From: Dioscorea cayenensis subsp. rotundata
Lineage: Eukaryota; Streptophyta; Magnoliopsida; Dioscoreales; Dioscoreaceae
Assembly (NCBI RefSeq): GCF_009730915.1
Contig: NC_052488.1
Coordinates: 21,570,305-21,634,304, forward strand
Length of the DNA: 64,000 bases
Direction of reading: 5' to 3'
The position numbers and the translations under genes are program-made. Below, one piece after another: positions 9,821 through 21,599 of this stretch. Below the pieces are notes generated by a model. It had not been told where the DNA came from. It searched no databases and worked only from the letters and a program-made list of their open reading frames with translations. Position 1 is the first letter of the stretch, and every line of letters begins with the position of its first letter.

Positions 9821-10177
9821 GACATTGAGGTATAATTAAGCAATATATTTTTATATATATATATATACACATATATATAAGTCAACTAATCAAAAACTGT
9901 ATTTTTTTGGCAAAAAAAAATACAATATGTATTTTAATTAAGGGGAAACTTTAGTTTTTCTTGTAAGGTGGGCAAAGTCGTATATAATTCAACTAATTTT
10001 TGAAATATCAACCATTTTTTTAGTTTTAAAAAAACCAATATTTAAATGTTTAGAAATTTATGACGTTTGGATATTACAAGTTTCAAATAATAAACATAAC
10101 TTTTTCTTCTTTGTTTTTGGTTCTGTGAATTATGTTGGAAAGTATGTATCTAATTAACGGTAGACATATTATATTTA

Positions 10178-10890
10178 GGGGGTGTTTGGCCCACAGTAAT
10201 GCGAAAACATTATTGAGAATCAGACAGTAATGTGAAAATATTATCGTGTTTGGTATCATAGCAATGTTAAAGGCAATGTAAAATTATCAACTGAAATATT
10301 ACCAAACAAGTTGGTAACGACATTACCACCAAAATTAAAGTTCATCCATATTACCAGGAAAGTGGTAATCCCACATGTTTTTTTCCCAAAATTTGCCCTA
10401 ACCTTTTAAATCTAATTTGTTTCTTACTCTTTATTTAAAGTTTTAAAAAATACAAGAGTATTTTGAAAATATCTTAAAAAATAATATTTTGTATTATAAT
10501 TAATTATTTTTTATGTGAAAATTTTATTTTATTTTAACTTTAAATTTGCTTTAAATTTTAGGTACAAAAGTATTTTGGAAAAATGTAAAAAAAAAATCTA
10601 ACTTTTGATATTATAACTTAATTATTTTTATCTAAAACTTTATTTTACTTATATTTAAATTTACATCAAAATTTTAACTATATGGATATTTTAGAAAATT
10701 TAGATATTACCAAGGTAATTACTATATATATAGCCAACCAAACATGGTGACAAAAATACTATTATTACGAGTTCCTAACCAAACATGATTATCATAAATT
10801 ATCATAATATTCTTGTGCAAATAATATTCTCAATCACGTTACTACGATAATTTTATTACTGTAAATAATATATCTGTGAACCAAATAGCT
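10178..10890. mobile_element. Putative MITE with GTTTGG...CACAG termini
   Basis: The left end GGGGGTGTTTGGCCCACAG and the reverse complement of the right end (AGCTATTTGGTTCACAG) form an imperfect terminal inverted repeat. The roughly 700-bp AT-rich interior has no coding capacity and repeats ATTACC/GGTAAT words on both halves. I could not fix a target-site duplication. Confidence 0.4.
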
Positions 10891-10940
10891 TATTTTTTTT
10901 TCACTACAAACATCTCTAAAAGTTTGACCCACACTAGAAT

Positions 10941-12517
10941 TGAAGGATTATTCGGTGTTCAAAACACGCAGCGGAAGGCGAAATAATCCAATGGCAGATC
11001 TATTTGTATTTAAAATTCATTTAACTAGTAATAGATCGAATCTAAAACATACCTTTTGAAGCAGATTCCCTTTTTCTTTTCGCTCAAAACCTCTTCGATA
11101 ATGCGAAGACTCTATGCGTATCCACACCGAGACCAACCTTTGCTATCAACCCTTTGACAAAATGGAATCAACGAACAACTTGAATAATAGGTTTTGACTC
11201 TCAAAACTCACTTGATGGAATGTAGCTTTTTTACTCTCAATTAAATAGAAATCTCTTCCTAACTTTTCATCTCTATTTTTTTAAGCCAATGTATGAGGCC
11301 TTGTGTATATTCTCCAAACCTTTGGTTTTTTTCATTTTTATTATTTTTTAACCATCTTTTGGTTTTCCTCAAACCATAACCATGACATGCAATCATCATT
11401 CGATTTGTCCTTTAATATTAATTATATTCTCTATGCTGGTAAAGAAAATAATAATATTCCATTTGGACTAATTAATTAATTTATTTGATTAATCAAATAA
11501 TCTTATTTAATTATCAAATAATAAAATAATTAATACTTTAGCAAAGGTTAGAACACTCGTTAGTGTGTGACCCCATAGGTTCAATGCTAAGCCGGTAGCA
11601 AATTAGTCATACTAATTTACTAATCAAGGTTGGTGTCTAGCAACACTCCTTAACGGCTGGATCGCATGAAATATATAAATATTCTCAAGAACCCGTTGAA
11701 GAATAATGTAATATTTTCCTTCTGTCTATAAAGCCCCGGGTCAACCCTAGGATATGGTTGGACTGTCAAATCCCAATAGGTTACCAACTATGTTTCATGT
11801 CAATTATAACCGACCAACGAATGACTTAAGAAACTCTTTTCTTCTTCATTCAATTGCCTTGGCCAAGGACTTAATATAGTCATTATAAATAATGACAACA
11901 TAGAGCTCAAACCCATTACCAAGAGTTAACAGATTCCATCTTGATCAATCATTAATACTACAAGTATTTAATCATACCCAATATATTTTCAACTATTGCC
12001 CTAAGACAATAGATGTCCAAAATCAAAGTATGATAAATAACTTGTTAATTACTATGATGATCTCAGGTCAAAAGAACTATTATATCTCATTCTTCAAAAG
12101 AATATCCTATTGACAGTTTATGGTAAAATTAACCATTAGGAATCCTCAATTGAGTCAGTTCAATGATCATATCTTCATATGCATCATCTGTATTTGTGAT
12201 TTAGTTAATGAGATCAACTAATCTTTATCTTATAGAGACTATCACACATATATTGATCAAAACGGATCACTAATGTCCTATTCTTAATGATCCCGTGACC
12301 AAGAACCTTGTTTAGATTAAATAGTTTAAGACTTAACTCTCATTATTATGATCTCCATTATAAAGAAAAGTCTCTAAATTTAATCAAGGACATTATCATA
12401 TTAAACACTTAACATGATAAAATAAAGCCATATATTAAACAAACTACATTGTTCGAAATGTATTCAAATTATTACATAAGAGATTAGGTCTAGGGTATAT
12501 CAACTATATCCCTAACA
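10941..12517 (-). repeat. Copia 3' LTR, full length (1577 bp)
   Basis: In element orientation it starts TGTTAGGGATATAG and ends GAATAATCCTTCA. Its first ~50 and last ~73 bases match the short LTR at the other end. The middle has no counterpart there. Confidence 0.92.
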
Positions 12518-12530
12518 ATCTCCCACTTGC
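12518..12530 (-). other. Copia polypurine tract
   Basis: The minus strand reads GCAAGTGGGAGAT directly before the 3' LTR: the plus-strand priming site of reverse transcription. Confidence 0.8.
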
Positions 12531-12645
12531 ACTAGAGCCAATCGGTCATGTACTTCATTCCCAATTTCCACTTGTGCTTGTCAAACTCCTTTGCACCAAG
12601 AGCCTTGGTAAATGGATCTGCTGCATTTTCCTTTCCATCAATCTT

Positions 12646-14456
12646 TTAAATTTTGACGTCTCCACGCTCAATGATTTCTTTGATCAAGTGATACCTTCGC
12701 AGAATTTGCTTGGATTTTTTATGTGATCTCGGCTCTTTTGCTTGAGCGATGGCTCCAGTATTGTCACACAATAGTGGAACGGCACCTTCTATTGAAGGAA
12801 CAACACCAAGTTCAGTTAAGAACTTCTTTATCCAAACAGCTTCCTTAGAAGCTTCACTAGCTGCTATATATTCTGCTTCGGTTACTGAATCAGCTACCGT
12901 AGCTTGCTTGGAACTCTTCCAACTCACTGCACCACCATTTAAGGTGAAAACATAACCATAAATAGATTTGCTATCATCTTTATCTGAAGCGAAACTTGCA
13001 TCAATGTAACCTTCTAGTTTCAACTCAGATTCTCCATAGATGAGGAATTAGTCTTTAGTTCTTCTTAAATACTTAAGAATGGTCTTAACCACTTTCCAAT
13101 GTTCCTCACCAGGATTCTCCTGATATCGACTAACTACTCCAAGTGCATAAGCTACATCAGGACGTGTACATGTCATAGTATACACGATAGCTCCCACTGG
13201 GCTAGCATATGGGATTCTACTCATGCGTTCTCTCTCATTAGAAGTTTGAGGACAATCCTCCCTACAGAGAGTAATTCCAGTGCCAATCAGTAGATAGCCC
13301 CTTTTGGAATTTTCCATGTTATACCTTTTTAAGATGGTATCAATGTACATAGACTGAGAAAGCCCAAGCAACTTCTTAGACCTATCTCTATAGATCTTTA
13401 TTCCTAATATATAAGTTGCTTCTCCCAAGTCTTTCATGGAGAACTGTTCAGATAGCCAAATCTTTGTATTTTGCAATGATGGTATGTCATTCCCAATGAG
13501 CAATATATCATCAACATATAACACTAAGAAAATAAATGTGCTCCCACTAATCCTTTTGTACACACAAGGTTCTTCCTCGCATCTAAAAAAATTGAACTTT
13601 TCAATTGTCTTGTTGAAGCGAATGTTCCAACTCCGAGAGGCTTGCTTTAGTCCATAAATTGACCTTTGAAGCTTGCAAACTTTATTATGATCAGACGGAG
13701 ATATGAAACCTTCTGGTTGCATCATGTACACATCCTCTTCCAGCTCACCATTAAAGAAAGCCGTTTTCACATCCAGTTGCCATATTTCATAATCATAGTA
13801 TGCTGCTATAGCAAGCAGAATCCTAATCAATTTGAGCATTGCTACAGGAGAAAAAGTTTCATTATAGTCTATTCTTTCTTTTTGACAGTATCCCTTAGCA
13901 ACAAGACGGGCTTTATAGGTCTCTACCTTTCCGTCTGCTCCAATCTTTTTCTTGAAAACCCATTTACAACCAATAGATTTTATATCATGTGAAGCCTCAA
14001 CCAAAGTCCACACTTTGTTGACCTTCATGGATTCGATTTCGGATTCCATGGCCATTTGCCATTTCTCATAGTCTAAACTTTGTAAAGCCTCTTCGTAGGT
14101 CCTTGGGTCATCATCAAAATGATCAACCACATTATCTTGCACCATAAGATTCAATCTTTTTGGTACACGATGTTGACGAGTAGACCTTCTTAGAGGTTCA
14201 TGTAGAACTTGATCACCTTGTACTAGATTTGGTTGTTGTTCAACTTGTTCTTGAACCGATTCATGAACCTGTTCATGAGCTACGACTGTTTCTTGAACTT
14301 CAACCACTGGAGATGGCAACACCTTTGACATCTTCAAAACATCTAATAAAGGTTGCTTAACTTTCAACTCATGATCCTGAGTTGATTCATTGGTTTCTTG
14401 AACTTCATCAAATTCTATTTCTTCACCATGATTCCCTTCTAAAAGGAATTCCCTTT
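12646..14456 (-). pseudogene. Copia reverse transcriptase and RNase H, broken
   Basis: The open stretch 13048-14367 holds the reverse transcriptase: CKWVFKKKIGADGKVETYKA, QLDVKTAFFNGELEEDVYM, YGLKQASRSWN and the catalytic YVDDILLIGND. After a TAA at about 13045-13047 the same reading continues as the RNase H part (12646-13023) with GYIDASFASDKDDSKS, SVTEAEYIAASEA and LCDNTGAI. The join to integrase near 14457-14465 is also shifted by one base. The catalytic residues are intact and only the frame is broken, so decay is moderate. Confidence 0.93.
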
Positions 14457-15660
14457 CTAAAAAGTTGCACCTCTAGCCACAAACACTTTATGGTCAGAAG
14501 GATGATATAAATAATATCCCATTGTTTCTTTCGGATATCCAATGAATCTACACTTATCAGATCTTGAGCCGAGTTTGTCTGAATATAATCTCTTAACATA
14601 AGCTGGACAACCCCAAACTTTAACATGCTTAAGGCTCATTTTGCGTCCTTTCCATATCTCATATGGTGTTGTAGAGACTGACTTAGTGGGTACTTTGTTT
14701 AGTAAGTATGCTGCAGTTTCCAAAGCATATCCCCACAAGTTTATTGGAAGATCAGTGAACCCCATCATGGATCTCACCATATCTAATAAGGTTCGATTCC
14801 TTCTTTCAGACACACCATTGTGTTGTGGTGTTCCTAAAGGTGTCCATTGTGAGAGAATCTCATTCTCTATGAGATAACTAGTAAAGTCATCACTCAGATA
14901 TTCTCCTCCTCTATCAGACCTTAGTACTTTAATACCTCTACCAGTCTGTTTCTCAACTTCACTACGAAATCTTTTGAACATTTCAAAAGACTCTGATTTG
15001 TGTTTCATAAGATACACAAACCCATATCTAGACATATCATCAGTGAAGGTGATAAAATAAGAATATCCTCCTCTGGCCTGAATTTTCATGGGCCCACAAA
15101 CATCTGTATGAATTAGTCCCAATAATTCGGAGTCTCTTTCTCCACTTATAGTAAATGGAGATTTGGTCATCTTTCCTTTGAGACAAGATTCACAAGTTGA
15201 ATATGATTCATATAATCATACTTATCAAGCTAACCTTCCTTGTGCAACTTGTAAATTCTTTTCTCTCCAATATGACCAAGCCTACAATGCCAAAGATATG
15301 TTTGATTTACTTGATCATCTCTTTTCCTCTTAAGACTAGAAACATGCATAATTGAATTACCATTCATATTAGGTAGGACATAAATACCATGTTGGAGATA
15401 AACATGCACATATAAATCATCACCATGATAAAAAGTGCAAATTTTATCATTAAAAACAATTCAAAAACCATACTTGTTCAACATAGAAATTGAAATTATG
15501 TTTGAAACAAATTTAGGTACATAATAACAATCATCCAACATGAGTATTTTTCCCGTAGGCAACATAAGTGAAATTGAACCCATAGCTAGGGCTGCAACTT
15601 TTGCACCATTCCCAACTTGAAGATTCACTTCTCCTTTTTATAACTTCCTACTTATCTGTA
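14457..15660 (-). pseudogene. Copia integrase, broken
   Basis: The open stretch 14457-15170 has the integrase core: Asp in GLIHTDVCGPM, Asp in KVLRSDRGGEYLS, and Glu in GTPQHNGVSERRNRT (the DDE triad). Upstream, at about 15181-15300, the zinc-binding leader survives only in pieces (LHKEG, then a frame change before CESCLKGKMTKSP). A further frame change lies between this region and the protease. Confidence 0.9.
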
Positions 15661-15664
15661 GTCC

Positions 15665-16593
15665 CTACAACATGTTGCAAATGTTAAAACTACTGCCAGT
15701 ATCTAATACCCATAGTGAAGAATCAGTAGTAGTTAAAGAAATCATGAAAACATTTTTCATCAATGTCTCACCTTGTTTCTTGTCCTTTAGTGATGCAAGA
15801 TACTCCTTGCAATTCCTCTTCCAATGTCCTTTCTTCTTACAAAAGGAACATTCAGCATCAGATTGGTCAGCTTTGCCCTCTTTGCCTTTGGGTTTAGTCA
15901 CACCACCCTTAGGCGCATTGGGCTTCCTTTTAGGTTTTCCCTTGCCCTTATTTTTCTTATTAGAAGAGTTGCTGACCAACATGACAGTTCCTTTCTTCTT
16001 CTCAGATGCTATTTGATTCTCATAATCAATCAACATATTGAGCATCTCATGAAGATCACAATCCAATTTATTCATATTGAAATTAATAATGAATTGTAAA
16101 AAGGACTCATGTAGTGACTGCAAGATCAAATCTTGAGAAAGCTCTTTTCCAAGTGTGCAACCTAACTTCTCAAGTTCTTCAATGAGATCAATCATTTTGA
16201 GTACATGAGGCCCAACTAGAGAGTTTACAGTCAACTTGGATCCAAATAAAGCCTTAGATAGTTGGTATCTAGCTGTTCTGCTTTGGCACCAAACATCTTC
16301 TTAAGATGTTCGATTATAGCAGATGGTTCCATACCCTGATGTTTCCTCTGGAGTTCAAAACTCATAGAAGCAAGAATGATGCATTCAACAGTAAGACGAT
16401 TCTCAAAGAATTTCTGATAATCCTTAGTAACTTCAGCATCATCCTTGGACGGGATTTCTTTGGCAGGCTTATCAATCACATCAATAAGTTTTTCATGCAT
16501 GAGAACAATTCTCAAATTTTGGTACCAATTATCAAAATTAGGTCCAACCAACTTGTTGGCATCAAGTATGCCGAGCAGTGATAAAGTAGACAT
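15665..16593 (-). pseudogene. Copia gag and start of protease, frameshifted
   Basis: Gag starts at 16593 (MSTLSLLGILDANKLVG, then FDNWYQNLRIVL) and runs to a frameshift near 16265. It resumes as LVGPHVLKMIDLIEELEKLG. The zinc knuckle CSFCKKKGHWKRNC is intact, and the protease active-site motif VLDTGSS follows just before the frame closes at 15665. The homologous frames on both sides of the shift show a single small indel. Confidence 0.92.
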
Positions 16594-16679
16594 ATTGATA
16601 AATCTAAAATTAAGAAAGAAAATACAACAATATAAGAACACATTTATAGATATCATAAAGACATGGACTTTTATCTAAA

Positions 16680-17420
16680 TGATGTTCCCACTAATAAACT
16701 ATGCACCCTCATAATAGTTTTAGAAATCTCTAATTCATTTTATGAATAAGCCCCTTGGTTGTCAAGTCGTTTCTCATACATATTTTCAAGGTAGGTATAC
16801 ATACCAATTGTATCTCTATACAACTTCCTTAAATAACTCCATGCCCAATAGTCCCCTGGTTGTCAGGTCGATCCTATTGGCATAGTTGAGTTCAACCATC
16901 ATAATGACAAAGAACTTATTAAGTTTCACACTCCCTCGGGTAGTCCAGGCATATAGTATAAAAGTAAATAATTCTTTCCATTACATACATCTTATGCAAT
17001 AAATAATTTTATTTTTATTTTTTGAACTATAAGTCTCTTGGTTGTCAGGCCGCTCCTTATAAACAAGAAATAAAATAAAAAATATTTATTTGATGGAAAG
17101 CTATATAATAGAATATCTTATATCTTATTATTTAAGAACTCAATTTTAGTGGAAGGGAATACGTTATTAAAACAACCTTTTAATAACTTGGTGATCTTAT
17201 TACCCATGCAATACTTGTTCTAAATCAATTTACATATATATGTAACATATAATTCAAAAATTATATAAAGAACAAGCATGTAGTAAATAAACAAAGTTTC
17301 ACATGCTTAAAACAATCTTTTAACAACATGTATCAAATAACTTGAAGCAAGAATAAATTATTATATCATATATAAAATAGCTTCTTGCAAAAATTAAAGA
17401 AATTTTAAACACAAAGACAC
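16680..17420 (-). other. Copia leader with three copies of a CTTGGTTGTCA-type motif
   Basis: This is the untranslated stretch between the primer-binding site and gag. On the plus strand a block like CCCCTTGGTTGTCAAGTCG occurs near 16751, 16851 and 17033, each followed by a CTCAT/TCCT-rich word. No coding capacity was seen. Confidence 0.7.
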
Positions 17421-17434
17421 TGGCTCTGATACCA
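17421..17434 (-). other. Copia primer-binding site (initiator tRNA-Met)
   Basis: The minus strand reads TGGTATCAGAGCCA one base after the 5' LTR, complementary to the 3' end of plant initiator methionine tRNA, the usual Copia primer. Confidence 0.93.
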
Positions 17435-17435
17435 C

Positions 17436-17558
17436 TGAAGGATTATTCGGTGTTCAAAACACGCAGCAGAAGGCGAAATAATCCAACGGCGGATCTATTT
17501 GTATTTAAATTATTACATAAGAGATTGGGTCTAGGGCATATCAACTATATTCCTAACA
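17436..17558 (-). repeat. Copia 5' LTR, internally deleted to 123 bp
   Basis: Both LTR ends are kept, but about 1.45 kb of the middle is missing. The break joins at a short AAATT microhomology. Compared with the full LTR, the shared ~123 bases differ at six sites by eye, all of them transitions. Confidence 0.9.
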
Positions 17559-17563
17559 AGAAT

Positions 17564-18150
17564 AACTGAATAGCTACACATTGTAAATGTGAGAGTATAC
17601 AAACGGACACTATAATAATCTCCCTAAACTAGCATCTAGTGCATGTTCAAGGAACCAGTTTACTATCTTTGACAACAATTGGTTATTCCAGTGATAGATG
17701 ACCAAGTGCTTGCTGTAGTGGTGTTATTTATACATTATTTATGAGCTGCAGTATGTACTGTTTACAGTATGTTTTAAATGACTTTAGAGGATACTTCACC
17801 ATTTTTGCAAAAAAAAAAAACCATTTTACTACTATTTCTATCAAAGTAATATATTTTTGAAATAACTAAGGTGAGTCATATTTATGAGACATTGATTTAT
17901 GATCTTAGGTAACCTAAGTCTTATATTTTCTTGAATCACTCTTCGTGCATTTGTTTAATTTGATTATGTAAATTAAACTTCATATATATATATATATATA
18001 TGCATAACTCCTTGTTGATATATCTTTCTTGATATTCATTTCCAAGCCAAATGCGAGCATTGGGCCAGACCAAGACCCAGCACTAAGAGCTAGCACACCC
18101 AAAGAAACCAGCTAGCTCAGCTTTGTTTGTGAAAGAATAACCCCAGGGCT
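17564..18150. other. Short intergenic spacer, no gene seen
   Basis: AT-rich DNA between the Copia target duplication and the CACTA element; (TA)n near 17981-18002. Confidence 0.5.
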
Positions 18151-18162
18151 CACTACAAGAAA

Positions 18163-18720
18163 AACAGAAATTTGGCACGGCAATTTTGGCACGGAAATAA
18201 GCCAAAAAACCGTGACAAACTGATTTTGGCACGGATTTTGGCACGGAATAGTAACCGTGCCTATAACATGCGTGACAAATATAATTTGTCACGAAATAGT
18301 AAAACCGTGACAATTTTGTCACGGTTTTAGGTACAGTTTTTGTCACGGTTTTATTTGTCACGATTTTTGGCACAGACTAATGTTGTCACGGTTTTAGGCA
18401 CGACTTTTTGGTACGGTTTTTGGGACAGTTATTTTGTCACGATTTTTGGCACGGTTAGTTGGCACTATTTTTGGCATGGATGATTTTGTCACGGTTTTTG
18501 GCACAGTTGATTTTGTTACGGTTTTTGACACGGTTACTGTTAGCACTGTTTTTGGCACGATTGATTTTGTCACGATTTTTGGCACAATTATTTTGTCACA
18601 AAGATAATTTTTGTCACAATTTTTGTCACGGTTTCAAATTTAACATAATTATTAACACATTTTTTGTCACATTTTTTGGAACGGTTTTAAATTTAGTATT
18701 GATATTGATATGATTTTTTG
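18163..18720 (+). repeat. CACTA left subterminal repeat array
   Basis: A short motif alternating TTGGCACGG and TTGTCACGG, usually followed by TTTTTGG, recurs every 15-30 bp more than twenty times. Such arrays bind the element's transposase subunit in known CACTA systems. Confidence 0.9.
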
Positions 18721-19949
18721 TTACGGAATTTGACACAATTCTATTTTAAAAAATAAAATAAATTACAAATAAATTTATTTAATATTAAACCTGCATTTAA
18801 TTTCATCAAAATATAAATTACAATATTGGTAAAATATGCAAAATGTTATTACAATCATAACATTATTATAATAATAAGGTCCAATCTAACATAACCCCTA
18901 TACATCATCCCTATGATGGAGAAATACGAACCTCTTGGCATTGAGAGTGCTTATCGGCATGTATTTGTGACTCGCTCGGTGTTCAAGGGCATGTGGCATG
19001 CGAGTAACATTAGACATGCTAGAAAGGTTGATCAATACCTTGCCCTCGAAAGGAGGAAAAAACTTTATCACATTAAGTGGCTAAGCAATATAACATATAC
19101 AAGCATAATTAAGTAGAGCCCACTAAATTCTTACGCTTTTCACATTCATTCTTATACTTCATATTTGTGAGTGAAGCTCAAACCTTTGTTCCACCATAAT
19201 GAGGCGTTATATCCCAAAAACTCATCACGCATTATCATGAGTTTTGTTCGGTTTGTTGATTTGGTATAGTGCCCCTACAAACATTAAAAACTAATGTTAC
19301 ACCTAAGAATCCAAAAAGAGTGCAAGATACAATCGATTTGGTTTACAATATACTCTAACCGCATAACATCAACTAGACCATTAATAGCAGAGAAAAAGAA
19401 GGAATGTAAAAGTCAAGTCTCCACTACTAAGAACTAATTCTTTGGAACCAAGAACAAAAAAAGCAAATCCAAAGAGTTTCAAATAAACAAATGATTATAA
19501 AGTTGTAGCTTCATACTTCCTTGTGATAAATAGCTTTCTATCCCAAGGTTAGGTACCATCTATCAAAATCAAGAAAAAGAAACATTGGGATTCTTTGGTG
19601 CAAATCACCTTTTTCATTAGCCTACAAGTTAATCCTGCTATTTCCTTGGAAGCGATATGTTCAACTTACAAATATATGAATGTACTCACAATGATCACTT
19701 GCCATGGATAATACTCTCAAATGGAAAGTACTAAACACATCACGTAAATAACAACATACTCATAAAAGCTTTTAAAAATTAAGCTTTTACCAAATCATGC
19801 ACTATTATTCATCTTATTATTGTAATTGGCTTCCTTCATCTTGGAATATTCATGCACTATTATTCATTCTATTAATTCTATCATATGAAACTTACTTCTA
19901 AACAACAAATGATGAAAAATACAAAGAAAGAAATCAAAAAGACATGAAA

Positions 19950-20014
<65 letters not shown>

Positions 20015-20974
20015 AAATATCTAATTGCAAGGGAGAGACGAGCAGAAATTTCTATTATTGTTTCTACATCGATTAATTTTAAAGTCAAATAAAATGTAAA
20101 GCTACAATTCTATATACAAAAACACCGCCGAAATCAAGTAGTACACTAATAATTGAGTTAATTTAAACCCAAATGTTTTTGTCTTTATTTGGTCATAATT
20201 AGAATAATATATGTAAAGCATAATAAAAATTATGCAACATGAAACTCGAAAGATGCGAAAAGCATCACCGATAAACTTATGATCCCGCAATTGCTTTCGC
20301 TAGGGTCGGGTTTGCAACAATGCGATAGAATCGTTAGCACTCTTTGTGAGCCAACCGATCCCGACCTTCACCCCGTGTTCATCGACCGGCAACCTCCACA
20401 AGTATGCTAACTTTCTCACTGAAAATACGAGATGCATGTACATCATCATTAGTCATAGAGAAGAAAAATGCATTCCGATATACGAATCGTGCATGTTAAC
20501 TACCGGCATGACCAATAGGTCCATCCAAGGTCAGCCTTCAATGAAACTAGGCGTTATTGTCGCACTCATCTGGCCCCGAGAGTCATCATCTCGCCAAGGT
20601 TTTGAAACCTCGAATAATTCAGCGTAATGACTAAAGTTCTTTCTCTGTATTTGACTCAAAAATCATCAAATAGAATGAACATTTTGTGAGTGACAAGTCT
20701 TTCTATCCATAGAATGTCCAAATCATAAAATTTCTATCCACAAAAGGCCATAAATTTAATAAATTGGTCCTGTATATGTATATTGATCGAGTATATAGCA
20801 TGTAAAGTCCAAGCCAAAGGAATATCGAGAAAATGAATTCAAACCCCGAACGCGAGAAGAGGCTCGGTCATTGATGGCGATCTCAAAGGTTCCAACTGAA
20901 GAAAAATCACTTGTCGAAAAGCAACCTGAAGATGATTACAGAAACCGTTAAGTTTAATAAAATAAATACAAGTT
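18721..20974. other. CACTA interior, no recognised gene
   Basis: AT-rich. A 67-codon frame at 18913-19116 (MMEKYEPLGIESAYRHVFVT at its start) and a more GC-balanced patch at 20280-20640 look coding-like but match no family I recognise. A ~60-bp (TA)n run lies at about 19951-20010. Confidence 0.5.
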
Positions 20975-21570
20975 GAGTAGACAGAGCGCGGGGCGCACAT
21001 AAGGGTGGAGAGGATGGCATCAGTGGCAAAGACGGTGGCTTTATCTTCATTAGCGAGGTGGCGGATGACTGGGGTCGACTGTGGTGGGCGACCTTTGAAG
21101 AAATTCCGGGTCTTGAAACCTCCGTGCAGCTGCTCGCTCTTAGGGTTGACGCGATCGTAGGAGCGGTCATAAAGCTCGAGGGCACCACAAATCAAAAGGT
21201 CTTCTGGGGGGGTCGGGGACGGAGAAGGAGAGTTTGGTGAAGGTAGAGAAGGGGATCTGATCGAGCATTATCCATTCAGGCTGGATATCGACTGTAAGAT
21301 TTGAGAGAAGAGGCCCTCGCAACACCGGGGACCTTGGTGAGCATTAGATGGAGGGCCGTAAGAGTGCGGTTATGGTGGTAAATCCGATCTCGGCGCACGC
21401 CCTTCTTAGCCTCACGCCGGCGGGCTTCGACCTCCTCATCGCGCCGGAGAGTTGAGGACGCCGCCGAAACCGCCACTGGGGCAAAAACTTGGGACGCGCG
21501 AGGGCTTCCCATCGACCAATCGAAACCCATTAATGGTGATCTAGAGCTTCGGATACCACGAGAGGAGATC
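20975..21570 (-). pseudogene. EIF3D: Translation initiation factor eIF3 subunit d fragment captured in CACTA
   Basis: The minus-strand reading gives RRDEEVEARRREAKK and RRDRIYHHNR, then VDIQPEWIMLDQIPF, STFTKLSFSVPD, ICGALELYDRSYDRVNPK, RNFFKG and TPVIRHLANEDKATVFATDA, and ends at ILSTLMCAPRSVYS. These are consecutive blocks of plant eIF3d, the eIF3 subunit linked to cap recognition. The reading is broken by a frameshift between YHHNR and VDIQPEW and by another in a run of seven C near 21207-21213. It stops where the next exon should start (VYS-W). The true N-terminal region and the C-terminal half are missing. Leader-like sequence with CTAGGGTTTC motifs lies upstream, to about 21600. Confidence 0.9.
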
Positions 21571-21599
21571 AAGGTTCTAGGGTTTCACCTCTAGGGTTT

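Larger units (their letters stand above)
10941..17558 (-). mobile_element. Ty1/Copia LTR retrotransposon, 5-bp target duplication AGAAT
   Basis: The element reads right to left: 5' LTR 17436-17558, primer-binding site, gag, protease, integrase, reverse transcriptase, RNase H, polypurine tract, 3' LTR 10941-12517. Integrase lies before reverse transcriptase, which defines the Copia superfamily. AGAAT flanks both sides (10936-10940 and 17559-17563). Both LTRs begin TGTTAGG and end CCTTCA in element orientation. Frameshifts and stops break the polyprotein several times, so it cannot move by itself. It inserted between GLP2 and GLP3 of the germin-like cluster. Confidence 0.97.

Noticed and set aside
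10902-10915. CACTACAAACATC, resembling a CACTA terminus
   Set aside because: No GAAAA continuation and no subterminal repeats follow; it is directly beside the Copia target site and is probably chance.
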